64,000 nucleotides of DNA from Sva-07 sp963828415 (GCA_963828415.1 CAWHEI010000003.1:434001-498000); one strand, 5' to 3'; shown: positions 15,354 to 23,359, counted from the first letter of the stretch. Program-made: numbers and translations. The notes: generated by a model not told the origin, from the letters alone.

Positions 15354-16334
15354 TCAGCTTCCCAGGGTCCGTCGCCAGGGGCGATCAGGGTCGAACAGGT
15401 GCATCTCGAACTGCGCAGACAGTTCCTCGAACACCCGCAGCCCGCGCACGCTGTTGCCGATCGTGTCGAGCCGCGGCGAGAACGTTGCCATTCCACCCGC
15501 GCCGGGGAGCATCCCGAGGATGCCGCCGCCCACTCCGCTCTTGGCGGGGATGCCAACCGAGTAGGCCCACTCGCCCGCGTAGTCGTACATCCCACACGTC
15601 AGCGCAACGGTGAGCATGTCGCGAGTCACGTCACGCGACACGATCTGTTCGCCGCTGAGCGGATGCATGCCGTGGTTCGCGATCGTGGCGCCGATCATCG
15701 CAAGATCGGCCACCGTGACGAGTACGGAGCACTGCGCGAAATACAGATCGAGCGTTTCCTCGACGTCGTCGCCGACGATGCCCCGACTCAACATCAGGTA
15801 GGCGATCGCCCGATTGCGGTTGCCTGTGGCCTGCTCCGAGGCCCACACATCGTGGTCGATCTCTGGGCGACGGCCGAGGTAGCGCTCGTACATCGACCTC
15901 ATGATCTCGACGCGTTCCTCGAGCGAATCGCCCGAGATCAGGTCGGTGACGGCGATCGCTCCGGCGTTCACCATTGGATTCGGAGCCCGGTTCGTCGCCT
16001 CGTCCAGCTCGATCGCATTGAAGCTGTCACCCGTCGGCGAGACCCCGACCTTGTCGAGCACGGCGTCACGGCCGTGGAGTTCCAGGGCAAGGCCATACAC
16101 GAGCAACTTCGAGATCGACTGGATCGTGAATGCCTGCTCGACGTCGCCAACGAGGATCTGCTGACCGTCGAGCGTGACCGCAGCGATCGCGAAGCGATCC
16201 GGATCGACGTCGGCCAACTCGGGGATGTACGACGCCGGCTCGCCTTCGTGCAGCGGCGCGTATCGTTCGTGCAGCTCGACGCAGACCTGCTCGAACCAGG
16301 CCCGCTGCTCATGTGAAGGTCCGCCGTCGGTCAT
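15354..16334 (-). CDS. glsA: glutaminase
   Basis: A 326-residue serine-dependent glutaminase, normal length for GlsA, converting glutamine to glutamate and ammonia in the cytoplasm. Family marks are FTIQSISKLLVYGLAL with S-x-x-K (Ser73, Lys76), SFNAIELDEATNRAPNPMVN, NAGAIAVTDLI, YFAQCSVLVTVADLA, the Tyr box MYDYAGEWAYSVGIPAKSGV and GGGILGMLPGAGGMATFSPR. Start ATG 16334. The LDI-like gene begins five bases after its stop, so glutaminase is the first gene of the four-gene minus-strand operon. A functional link between glutamine hydrolysis and the LDI-like reaction is not evident. Confidence 0.92.
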   Translation of the reverse strand: MTDGGPSHEQRAWFEQVCVELHERYAPLHEGEPASYIPELADVDPDRFAIAAVTLDGQQILVGDVEQAFTIQSISKLLVYGLALELHGRDAVLDKVGVSPTGDSFNAIELDEATNRAPNPMVNAGAIAVTDLISGDSLEERVEIMRSMYERYLGRRPEIDHDVWASEQATGNRNRAIAYLMLSRGIVGDDVEETLDLYFAQCSVLVTVADLAMIGATIANHGMHPLSGEQIVSRDVTRDMLTVALTCGMYDYAGEWAYSVGIPAKSGVGGGILGMLPGAGGMATFSPRLDTIGNSVRGLRVFEELSAQFEMHLFDPDRPWRRTLGS

Positions 16335-16376
16335 GCAATCACGGTAGACGGAACGAGCCGGACCTGGGGTGCCGTC

Positions 16377-17324
16377 TCAGCCGGCGAGCATCTGTTCGCT
16401 CAGCGCCCAGAGGCGCTCGGCCGTGTCCGTGTCGGCGATGTACGGCGCGAACCCGTTCGTGCCGATGTTGCCGCCTTCGACCCCGACGCCGCAGTCGGCG
16501 AGGTACGCGCCGTTGTGCCCAACGAGTTCTGCCGATGTTGCGGCCAACACCTGCGTGGCAGCACCCTGCGGGATCGACTTGAACTGCATTCCGCCGGACT
16601 CGCCGGCCGCTGCAGAGCGTTCCTTGGCACGGTCGAGCATCTGTTGGAGCAGGTCGTCGTTCAGGTGCCGACCGAGGTTCGTCATGATCCCGCCGGGGTG
16701 CACCGACAGCGACAGCACGCCATCGAGGCGCTGCGACAAGGCAAGCGCGTGTAGGGCGTTCGCGGACTTCGACCGGCCGTACGCGATCCAGGCGTCGTAG
16801 GCGGTGTGCTCGAAGTTGGGGTCGTCGAGGTCGACGTCGGCGATGCCGTGGGCGGCCGACGACAGGATGACGATGCGCGGGTTGTCGCCAGCGAGCACGG
16901 CCGGCTCGAGCAGGCGCGTCAGCTCGAAGTGGCCGAGATGGTTGGTTCCGAACTGCATCTCGAATCCGTCGGCGGTGTGCCCGAACGGGCAGGCCATCAC
17001 CCCGGCGTTGTTCATCAGCACGTCGATCGGACGACCGGAATCGAGGTATCGGCCGGCGAATGCCCGAACGCTCGACAGGTCCGCGAGGTCGACGGTGTCG
17101 AGCGACAGGTCGGCGTCGGGCACCGCTGCACGAACGCGCTCGGCAGCGTCCGCGTTCTTCTGGGGATCGCGGGCGAGCATCAGGATCGAGGCACCGTGAG
17201 CCGCGAGCGCACGTGTCGACTCCTCCCCCAGCCCGCTGGCGGCACCGGTGATCACGAAGCGGCGGCCCGCCAGATCGATGCCGTCGAGCACGTCGTCGGT
17301 GGTGGATTCGAACGAGAAGGTCAT
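16377..17324 (-). CDS. SDR-family oxidoreductase (retinol-dehydrogenase-like)
   Basis: A 315-residue short-chain dehydrogenase/reductase. It has the NAD(P)-binding TGAASGLGE motif in RRFVITGAASGLGEESTRAL, the NNAG box (VLMNNAGVMACPFGHT), catalytic Ser in ILSSAAHGIADV and Y-x-x-x-K in YGRSKSANALHALAL. The arrangement NHLGHFELTRLL and the long C-terminus match the retinol dehydrogenase/WWOX-like subgroup. The substrate is unknown. ATG 17324 gives the usual length; the frame stays open upstream only because it runs through the acidic lipoprotein gene on the other strand. Confidence 0.88.
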   Translation of the reverse strand: MTFSFESTTDDVLDGIDLAGRRFVITGAASGLGEESTRALAAHGASILMLARDPQKNADAAERVRAAVPDADLSLDTVDLADLSSVRAFAGRYLDSGRPIDVLMNNAGVMACPFGHTADGFEMQFGTNHLGHFELTRLLEPAVLAGDNPRIVILSSAAHGIADVDLDDPNFEHTAYDAWIAYGRSKSANALHALALSQRLDGVLSLSVHPGGIMTNLGRHLNDDLLQQMLDRAKERSAAAGESGGMQFKSIPQGAATQVLAATSAELVGHNGAYLADCGVGVEGGNIGTNGFAPYIADTDTAERLWALSEQMLAG

Positions 17325-17534
17325 GCGGCGACAGTAGGCATCGGCGCGGGCGACGCCGTCACCGAGGGCTGCGAAGGCCATCCGTTCCGTGAACGTTTCG
17401 GAATCGCGAAACGGACACACAACGGAAGCGAGCGCCTTCGGAAACACCGACCGCATGCGGAGCGGTCCTGCGCGGCGCAGGCATACCTTGCGCGTCGTCC
17501 CGACCGGGACCACTTTCGAACCAAGGAGTTCACC

Positions 17535-18212
17535 ATGCGTACCCGTACCCCAGCCGCACTCGCCATCGTCGCCGCACTCGCCCTCGCCGCCTGCGGCAGC
17601 GACGACAACTCGTCCGATGACGCGGCAGCCAGCCCGGCCACCACCGAAGCGATGGCGGAGGACGAGATGACCGACACCACCGACGCGATGACGGACGACG
17701 AAATGTCCGACGACGAGATGACCGAGACGACCGACGACATGGCCGACGACGAGATGTCGGACGACATGAGCGACGACGAGATGGCAGCAGCGGAGGGAGA
17801 CCTCCTCGTCGTCGCGTCCGGACGTGACGACCTGACCATTCTCGTTGCCGCGGTCGAGGCAGCAGGCCTCACCGGAGCCCTCTCGGGTGAGGGGCCGTTC
17901 ACGATCTTCGCTCCCAACGACGAAGCGTTCATGGACTACCTCGGCGAGATGGGTATGACCGCCGAGGACGCCCTGGCCGACACCGAGTTCCTGTCGACGC
18001 TGCTGCAGGGCCACGTCGTCGAGGCCGGCGACGACTCGGCGATGGTCGCGGGGATGGTCGACAACCCGTTCGTCAGCCTCGCCGGCACCGAGCTGCCGGT
18101 CACCGTCGACGGCGACACCATCACCATCGGTGGCGCAACGATCGTCGAAGCCGACATCTTCGCCACCAACGGCGTCATCCACGTGATCGACACCGTCCTC
18201 GCCCCCGCCTGA
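17535..18212 (+). CDS. fasciclin (FAS1) domain lipoprotein
   Basis: A 225-residue exported lipoprotein. It has a signal peptide MRTRTPAALAIVAALALAAC with lipobox LAAC (Cys20), a low-complexity acidic linker of repeated DDEM-type units (about residues 27-85), and one FAS1 domain (LLVVASGRDDLTILVAAVEA, GPFTIFAPNDEAFMDYLGEM, TLLQGHVVEAG, NGVIHVIDTVLAPA). AAGGAG lies eight bases before ATG 17535. FAS1 domains mediate adhesion. The flexible acidic stalk would hold the domain away from the membrane. Confidence 0.92.
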   Translation: MRTRTPAALAIVAALALAACGSDDNSSDDAAASPATTEAMAEDEMTDTTDAMTDDEMSDDEMTETTDDMADDEMSDDMSDDEMAAAEGDLLVVASGRDDLTILVAAVEAAGLTGALSGEGPFTIFAPNDEAFMDYLGEMGMTAEDALADTEFLSTLLQGHVVEAGDDSAMVAGMVDNPFVSLAGTELPVTVDGDTITIGGATIVEADIFATNGVIHVIDTVLAPA

Positions 18213-18233
18213 TCCCTCCGAACTCGCCGAAGG

Positions 18234-18617
18234 CGATGAGCGAACCCACCACATCTGCGGGTTTCGCTCATCGCTCGCCCGACTTCCCACCCTGCGATGA
18301 GCGAACTGACCGGATACGGCGGTTTCGCTCATCGCGGCCCAGCCCCCCACCCGACGATGAGCGAACCGACCGGATACGGCGGTTTCGCTCATCGCGGCCC
18401 AGCCCCCCACCCGACGATGAGCGAACTGACCGGATACGGCGGTTTCGCTCATCGCGGCCCCCCACCGCGATGAGCGAACTGACCGGATACGGCGGTTTCG
18501 CTAGCCCGACCCCCTGACGATGAGCGAACCGACCGGATACGGCGGTTTCGCTCATCGCGGCCCAGCCCCCCACCCGACGATGAGCGAACCGACCGGATAC
18601 GGCGGTTTCGCTCATCG
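18234..18617 (+). repeat. array of seven hairpin-forming 40-bp palindromic repeats
   Basis: Units start at 18234, 18295, 18355, 18415, 18468, 18518 and 18578. Each is CGATGAGCGAAC followed by a core with GACCGGATACGG and closed by TTCGCTCATCG. The outer 11 bases form a perfect stem; inner CCG/CGG extend it. Unit 1 has CCC/GGG instead and a different loop (covariation), CTG units keep a T-G pair, and unit 5 lacks the last CATCG. Spacers are a C-rich 20-mer. Two variant units occur at 35234-35334. The role is unknown. The array lies between the fasciclin gene and the b561 operon. Confidence 0.9.
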
Positions 18618-18726
18618 CTGGGGTGCGATGGGGGTGTCTGACCGAACACGAAACGCTCAGGAACGGACCCGAAACTCCATGCCGAATGCATCGACACCAT
18701 CACCGGCCCCACGTACCGTCGCAACC

Positions 18727-19539
18727 ATGTCGATCGACACCAACACCGACGCCTCGAAGGGGGCCGTCGTAGCTGAGGAGCGGCCACTCGACGAGCCCGT
18801 TGCCCGGCTCGTGCACCCGCGGGCGATCCGCTGGCTGCACTGGATCAACTTCCCACTGCTGATGATCATGATCTGGAGCGGGTTGCGCATCTACTGGGCC
18901 GAGGACGTGTACGCCCTCGGCATCGGCAGCTGGCAGTGGTTCGCCTTCTTCCCCGATGCCGTCTACGAGACGCTCGACTTGGAGCGACGCCTCGCTCGCG
19001 GCATGGCGTTCCATTTCGCGTTCGGCTGGCTGTTCGTGATCAACGGTGCGATCTACGCGACGTACCTGCTGGCGACCAAGGAGTGGCGACACATCCTCCC
19101 CGACCGCCATGCGCCACGAGAGGCAAAGGACGTCGTGCTGCACGACCTCCACATCAAGAAGGACATGCCACCGCAGGGCAAGTACAACGCCGCCCAACGC
19201 ATCTCCTACACCGCTGTGTTGGTGATGGCGCTGATCATCGTCGTCAGCGGCTTCGCCATCTACAAGCCGACGCAGCTCTACCCGTTGCCGTTGCTGTTCG
19301 GTGGCTATCAGGGTGCCCGCTTCGTCCACTTCTGGATGACGATCGGTCTCGGGTTGTTCTTCCTGATCCACGTCCTGCAGGTCATCCGGTCGGGTTGGGG
19401 CAACTTCCGCTCGATGATCACCGGCTACGTGATCGAACGCCGGTCGACCACCGATTCGATCTCGGCGGCTGGAGTTCCGGAAGCGGGGACGCACGCCACC
19501 GAGATGGCGACCGTCGAGTCGGAAGGCGGCTCGAAGTGA
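18727..19539 (+). CDS. cytochrome b561-type membrane subunit
   Basis: A 270-residue integral membrane protein of the bacterial b561 / formate dehydrogenase gamma-like group with five or so helices. Haem-ligand histidines are likely in AIRWLHWINFPLLMIMIW, MAFHFAFGWLFVINGAIY and RFVHFWMTIGLGLFFLIHVLQ. A cytoplasmic loop follows YLLATKEWRHILPD. It would pass electrons from the quinone pool to the molybdoprotein encoded next. Its last codons overlap that gene (GTGA). Another possible start is ATG 18679. Confidence 0.85.
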   Translation: MSIDTNTDASKGAVVAEERPLDEPVARLVHPRAIRWLHWINFPLLMIMIWSGLRIYWAEDVYALGIGSWQWFAFFPDAVYETLDLERRLARGMAFHFAFGWLFVINGAIYATYLLATKEWRHILPDRHAPREAKDVVLHDLHIKKDMPPQGKYNAAQRISYTAVLVMALIIVVSGFAIYKPTQLYPLPLLFGGYQGARFVHFWMTIGLGLFFLIHVLQVIRSGWGNFRSMITGYVIERRSTTDSISAAGVPEAGTHATEMATVESEGGSK

Positions 19540-20324
19540 GCGACGTGGAACCCACACGCGAGGAGCACCTGAGGGCGCAGCTCGACGACGCGCCCACGAT
19601 CCCGCTCTCGGAGTTCAAGCGGCGCTCACGGCGGTCGTTCCTCACGGGCGCTGCCGGACTCGGCGTCGCCTACCTGGGCTGGAACTGGCTCCAGGACCAG
19701 CCGAACGTCGGCGGCATCCCCAAGCCTCTTCGCGAGACACTCGAGTTCAACGAGACCGTGTGGAGCAACCTGTCCGAGGGCCGCTCCGCGCCCGAGCACC
19801 CGGTCTCGAAGGCAACACCAATCCAGGTGAACGGGCGCATCGGCATCCGCAACGAGATCGACCTCGCCGACTGGACCGTGCGCGTCGAAGGCCCGGACGG
19901 CGAGCTGCTCGACGAACTCGACATCTCGGCGTTCGAAGCGCTCCCTCAACGAGACATGGTCATCGAGCACAAGTGCATCGAAGGCTGGTCGAGCATCGTG
20001 CACTGGGGCGGCGCCCGGTTCTCCGACTTCCACGCCCGCTACGCCGACCAGGTCGGCGACGTGCCGTACGTCGGCTTCGAGACCCCCGACGGCCTCTACT
20101 ACGTGGGCTGGGACATGCCGTCGGCACTGCACCCCCAGACCATGTTGGCGTTGCGTCAGGGAACTGAGCCACTCGACCTCGACCACGGCGCGCCGCTGCG
20201 GCTGGCGACACCGAACAAGTACGGCATCAAGTGCCTCAAGCGCATCGGTGTGATCCGTTACGCCCGCGAACGACCCGCCGACTACTGGGCCGAGCGCAGC
20301 TACGACTGGTACGCCGGGCTCTGA
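19536..20324 (+). CDS. SUOX-fold molybdopterin oxidoreductase, Tat-exported
   Basis: A 262-residue protein with an N-terminal Tat-like signal (SRRSFLTGAAGLGVAYLGW) and an oxidoreductase molybdopterin domain. Cys147 in VIEHKCIEGWSSIVHWGGAR is the expected Mo ligand. Further family segments are YVGFETPDGLYYVGWDM, APLRLATPNKYGIKCLKRIG and the C-terminal DYWAERSYDWYAGL. It resembles MsrP (YedY), the periplasmic methionine-sulfoxide reductase paired with a haem membrane protein. Here the partner is the b561 gene upstream. The substrate is inferred, not shown. GTG 19536 is chosen by overlap with the upstream stop. Confidence 0.85.
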   Translation: MSDVEPTREEHLRAQLDDAPTIPLSEFKRRSRRSFLTGAAGLGVAYLGWNWLQDQPNVGGIPKPLRETLEFNETVWSNLSEGRSAPEHPVSKATPIQVNGRIGIRNEIDLADWTVRVEGPDGELLDELDISAFEALPQRDMVIEHKCIEGWSSIVHWGGARFSDFHARYADQVGDVPYVGFETPDGLYYVGWDMPSALHPQTMLALRQGTEPLDLDHGAPLRLATPNKYGIKCLKRIGVIRYARERPADYWAERSYDWYAGL

Positions 20325-20935
20325 TGGGCCGCTCACGCATCGTGGCCGCGGTCGGTCTGGTCGCTGTCGTGGGAGTGATCGGGCTGGCGTTTGCGCTGAA
20401 CAGGTCCGATACCGGCACTGCGTCGACACCTGTTCCGGGGTCGGACGTGCCGGCCGCCACCAGTGCGACACCCGACCTCCCGGACCGCGGACCGCACCCC
20501 GAGCTGATCGAGATCGACGGGTGGTTGCAGAGCGACGTGACCTCACTCGAAGAACTCGAGGGCAAGGTCGTCGCCGTGCAGTTCTGGACGTTCGGTTGCA
20601 GCAACTGCAAAGCGACGCTGCCACACATGCAGGAGCTGTACCAGAAGTACGCCGACCAGGGCTTCGAGATCGTCGGCATCCACGCTCCGGAGTTCGAGTA
20701 CGAAGCGGAGGTGGCGAACATCGAAGAAGCAGCCGCCGAACTCGGTGTCACCTGGCCGATCGCGCTCGACCCGACGAAGCGCACGTTCCACTCGTGGCAG
20801 GAGGGGCCAACCGCCCACTGGCCACGGGTCTACCTCCTCGATCGTGATGGACACATTCGCTACGACCACATCGGTGAGGGCCGCTACGCGGAGACGGACG
20901 CGGCGGTCCAGGCGCTGCTCGCCGAAGTGGGCTGA
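20324..20935 (+). CDS. TlpA/ResA-like thioredoxin, membrane-anchored
   Basis: A 203-residue protein. An N-terminal anchor (VAAVGLVAVVGVIGLAFAL) and a Ser/Thr/Pro linker precede a thioredoxin-like domain with redox motif Cys92-Ser-Asn-Cys95 (VQFWTFGCSNCKATLPHMQE). The cis-Pro region is THWPRVYLL-like (AHWPRVYLLDRDGHIRY). It resembles the thiol-disulfide domain of DipZ/ResA proteins that work outside the membrane. Start and stop overlap both neighbours by one base (TGATG), fixing it in the four-gene redox operon. Confidence 0.88.
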   Translation: MGRSRIVAAVGLVAVVGVIGLAFALNRSDTGTASTPVPGSDVPAATSATPDLPDRGPHPELIEIDGWLQSDVTSLEELEGKVVAVQFWTFGCSNCKATLPHMQELYQKYADQGFEIVGIHAPEFEYEAEVANIEEAAAELGVTWPIALDPTKRTFHSWQEGPTAHWPRVYLLDRDGHIRYDHIGEGRYAETDAAVQALLAEVG

Positions 20936-21540
20936 TGCTCGCGGCGTTCGCCGAGGCGATCCGGGCGACGACGCAGCCCTGCACACTCCTGCTACTGCTT
21001 CCGGCGATCGTGATGGCGATCCTCAGCCGCGGACGATGGCCGGCGTTCGCAGCGATCTGTGTCGGAGCGGTGCTCGGTGGGTGGCTGTTCATCGCCAACG
21101 TGATTGCCCTCGACGCGTGGCAACTCCAGCTCAGCGGAGCATTCGTCGCTGCGCTGATCGCACTCGCACTGGTGGCGCCGTACGTACACCAACTGAACCT
21201 GGCGGCGACACCCGGCGTTCAGTCTGCAACCGCTGGGGTGGTCACGTTCGTGGCAACGCTCTGGTGGCGACCGTGCATCGGCGAAGAACTCGGGGCGATT
21301 CTGACGGGCGCCCGCGCAGGCGTGCCCGGCGAACTCCCCGGGATCACCGCCTACATGCTCGGCACGATGGTGCCGGTGCTGGCGGTGGTGCTCGTGGTGC
21401 GAGCGATCGACCCATCGCCAACGACTACCCGTCGCCTCGGATGGTGCGCCGGTGGTGTCGGCCTCGTGGTGGCAGCCGCAATGGCCGTCGGACGGCATGA
21501 CGAACTGGTCACCACGCTCACGCGCTGGACCACGAGTTGA
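20935..21540 (+). CDS. CcdA/DsbD-like thiol transporter
   Basis: A 201-residue membrane protein with about six helices and two intramembrane cysteines in Pro-Cys contexts: TQPCTLLLLLPAI (Cys16) and LWWRPCIGEELGAIL. This is the signature of CcdA/DsbD-type carriers that move reducing power across the membrane. It starts within the stop of the TlpA-like gene and very likely keeps that protein reduced. The pair would provide thiol electrons outside the cell while b561 and the molybdoprotein provide quinol electrons. Confidence 0.75.
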   Translation: MLAAFAEAIRATTQPCTLLLLLPAIVMAILSRGRWPAFAAICVGAVLGGWLFIANVIALDAWQLQLSGAFVAALIALALVAPYVHQLNLAATPGVQSATAGVVTFVATLWWRPCIGEELGAILTGARAGVPGELPGITAYMLGTMVPVLAVVLVVRAIDPSPTTTRRLGWCAGGVGLVVAAAMAVGRHDELVTTLTRWTTS

Positions 21541-21593
21541 CCAGCTCGGGCGGCTGCCGGAATACCTCGGGGAGTACCCCGGTTGTCCAGGCC

Positions 21594-21950
21594 ATGCGTA
21601 CGTTCACCGACTCCATCACCAAGCGGGGCTTCTCAGCGCTCAACAGGGTCGTGCGTCCCGCCGTACGAGCCGGTCTCGGCAACCCCTTTCCGATCGGCGC
21701 CGGCGCCGTGGTCCTCGAAACCACGGGTCGACGGTCTGGTCTCCCTCGCCCGGTCCCGGTGCTCTCCACACGCCTCGGCGACACGCTGACCGTGAGCACC
21801 GTGCGCTCCAACTCGCAGTGGATACGCAATGCCGAAGCCGACCCGAACGTTGCCGTCTGGCTCGGTGGCACGCGACGAGATGCGGTGGCCACGGTGACGC
21901 GCGGGCCACTCAACACGATCCGACTCGACCTCGTCGATCGGGCCGCCTGA
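21594..21950 (+). CDS. deazaflavin (F420)-dependent nitroreductase-family protein
   Basis: A 118-residue split-barrel protein of the Ddn/FDOR-B type. Markers are NPFPIGAGAVVLETTGRRSG, PRPVPVLSTRLGDTLTVSTV, SQWIRNAEADPNVAVWLGG. It is somewhat shorter than M. tuberculosis Ddn, mainly at the C-terminus. Members use F420H2 or quinones for redox reactions. ATG 21594 is chosen as the start next to the conserved N-terminal helix; no good ribosome site is seen. Confidence 0.75.
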   Translation: MRTFTDSITKRGFSALNRVVRPAVRAGLGNPFPIGAGAVVLETTGRRSGLPRPVPVLSTRLGDTLTVSTVRSNSQWIRNAEADPNVAVWLGGTRRDAVATVTRGPLNTIRLDLVDRAA

Positions 21951-21986
21951 TCGCTGCGTGCAGCGGCGAGCGCAGCCGGTCGGTCC

Positions 21987-22370
21987 TCAGCCCCCCGAAG
22001 GACCGACCGGCTCGCAGTCGTTGCCGCACCCGGTGGTCGATCCGGAGAACCCGTCCGGTGCGGGGCGATGCAACACAGCACCGCTGGGCGTGAACCGCAC
22101 CGTCGCCTCGCCGTCGACCGCCGCCGCGCCGTCGATGATCAGGCTGTAGCCGCCGTCGACGACTGGCGGATAGCACAGCGAGATCGATGGGCGCTCGGCT
22201 GCGTTGCGCGCCGTTCCACGCCCGACCGACATCATGAGGAGGTCGCCGTCCCACTCCGGCGTCACCGCGACGATGTGGGGCCGCAGGTCGTCGCGAACGG
22301 TGAGGAGATACGCCCATCCGTACTCGCCGGTCGCGGCTGCGAGATCGGCGATGGCCACGGGAATGCTCAT
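21987..22370 (-). CDS. PPOX-class (FMN/F420) split-barrel protein
   Basis: A 127-residue pyridoxamine 5'-phosphate oxidase-like protein. It has IADLAAATGEYGWAYLLTVR, a strand RPHIVAVTPEWDGDLLMMSV, then GRGTARNAAERPSISLCYPP, and a C-terminal tail with two close cysteines (SGSTTGCGNDCEPVGPSGG) that is unusual and could bind metal. Cofactor and substrate are unknown. Start ATG 22370. The long pyrimidine tract lies directly upstream of it. Confidence 0.75.
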   Translation of the reverse strand: MSIPVAIADLAAATGEYGWAYLLTVRDDLRPHIVAVTPEWDGDLLMMSVGRGTARNAAERPSISLCYPPVVDGGYSLIIDGAAAVDGEATVRFTPSGAVLHRPAPDGFSGSTTGCGNDCEPVGPSGG

Positions 22371-22391
22371 GGGCCGAGCGTAGACCTCACC

Positions 22392-22493
22392 GACCCCTCC
22401 CCCCTCCCCCTCTCCCCCTCTCCCCTCTCTCCCTCTCCCCTCTCCCCCTCTCCCCTCTCCCCTCTCCCCTCTCCCCTCCCCTCCCCTCCCCCA
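22392..22493 (+). repeat. 100-bp CT-only tract (polypyrimidine/polypurine)
   Basis: After the first few bases the plus strand contains only C and T, as irregular runs of CCCCTCT and CCCCTC, until CCCCCACG at 22493. The complementary strand is a G-run-rich purine tract with G-quadruplex and triplex (H-DNA) potential. It lies between two divergent genes, upstream of the PPOX gene on the minus strand. Confidence 0.95.
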
Positions 22494-22545
22494 CGTTTGT
22501 GTTGCGTTTTGGGTGACCCGGGTCATCCAAAACGCAACACAAACG
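22494..22545 (+). repeat. 52-bp near-perfect palindrome
   Basis: Arms CGTTTGTGTTGCGTTTTGG and CCAAAACGCAACACAAACG enclose TGACCCGGGTCA; the only non-Watson-Crick pair in 26 is a G-T. As RNA it is a very stable hairpin without a T-tract. It sits between the CT tract and the peroxiredoxin gene, about 90 bases before that ATG. It could be a protein-binding site, an attenuator or a recombination substrate; I cannot choose. Confidence 0.9.
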
Positions 22546-22633
22546 GATCGAATGTTGATATACCCGATTGGATTGGTCGGGAATTCCGATATCGTCGTCG
22601 GCCGTCCGCAACACTTCAACGAGGAGATCCAAC

Positions 22634-23269
22634 ATGGCCGTCCGTCTCGGCGACATCGCACCCGACTTCACCGCACCGACCACCCAGGGGGAGATCAGCT
22701 TCCACGAGTGGCTCGGCGACTCGTGGGGCGTGCTGTTCAGCCACCCCAAGGACTTCACCCCGGTCTGCACGACCGAACTCGGCTACGTCGCCAAGATCAA
22801 GCCCGAGTTCGACAAGCGCAACGTGAAGGTCATCGGCCTGTCGGTCGACCCGGTCGACAGCCACGTGAAGTGGGAGGGCGACATCGAGGAGACCCAGGGC
22901 ACTGCGGTCAACTTCCCGATGATCGGTGACCCCGAACGCACCGTCGCCGACCTCTACGACATGATCCACGAGAACGCGAGCGACACGCTCACGGTGCGCT
23001 CGGTCTTCGTGATCGGCCCCGACAAGAAGGTCAAGCTCACGCTCACCTACCCGGCATCGACCGGCCGCAACTTCGACGAGATCCTCCGAGTGATCGACAG
23101 CCTCCAGCTGACCGCCGACTACAAGGTGGCCACGCCGGCCAACTGGAAGGACGGCGAGGACGTCATCATCGTGCCGGCGCTCTCCGATGACGAGGCCAAG
23201 GATCTCTTCCCCGCCGGCTGGAACCCCGTCAAGCCGTACCTCCGCGTCACCAAGCAGCCCAACCGCTGA
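22634..23269 (+). CDS. 1-Cys peroxiredoxin (Prx6 type)
   Basis: A 211-residue peroxiredoxin. The peroxidatic Cys45 is in SHPKDFTPVCTTELGYVAKI, with support Thr/Pro upstream and RSVFVIGPDKKVKLTLTYPA, the typical Arg-containing strand. The long C-terminal domain (TPANWKDGEDVIIVPALSDD, PYLRVTKQPNR) identifies the Prx6 subgroup, which lacks the second redox Cys. It removes hydrogen peroxide or organic peroxides in the cytoplasm. AACGAGGAG lies eight bases before ATG 22634. Confidence 0.95.
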   Translation: MAVRLGDIAPDFTAPTTQGEISFHEWLGDSWGVLFSHPKDFTPVCTTELGYVAKIKPEFDKRNVKVIGLSVDPVDSHVKWEGDIEETQGTAVNFPMIGDPERTVADLYDMIHENASDTLTVRSVFVIGPDKKVKLTLTYPASTGRNFDEILRVIDSLQLTADYKVATPANWKDGEDVIIVPALSDDEAKDLFPAGWNPVKPYLRVTKQPNR

Positions 23270-23289
23270 CACCCCAACCCGACCCTCGA

Positions 23290-23346
23290 GCCCGAAAAAT
23301 GCACGGTTTGTCGCGCTGAGCGCGCTGATCCAGGCATTTTTCGGGC
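23290..23346 (+). terminator. bidirectional terminator-like hairpin
   Basis: Perfect 13-bp arms GCCCGAAAAATGC (23290-23302) and GCATTTTTCGGGC (23334-23346) enclose a loop with a secondary GCGC-rich stem. It lies between the convergent peroxiredoxin and adenylyltransferase genes and offers a short U-run in either direction. Confidence 0.7.
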
Positions 23347-23359
23347 TGGGGTGGCTCGT

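Noticed and set aside
16377..18452. 691-residue minus-strand ORF
   Set aside because: Only the C-terminal 315 residues (SDR) are real. The rest is the antisense of the fasciclin gene and the repeat array.
18234..18617. CRISPR array
   Set aside because: Unit size is 40 with near-constant spacers (C-rich 20-mers), not unique spacers. Units are full palindromes and no cas genes are near.
18236..18640. Repeated peptide MSEPTGYGGFAHR in the array (RiPP precursor)
   Set aside because: Each unit does open with ATG, but spacer lengths break the frame, stem-preserving changes alter the peptide, and there is no ribosome site or modifying enzyme. The signal is at the DNA/RNA fold level.
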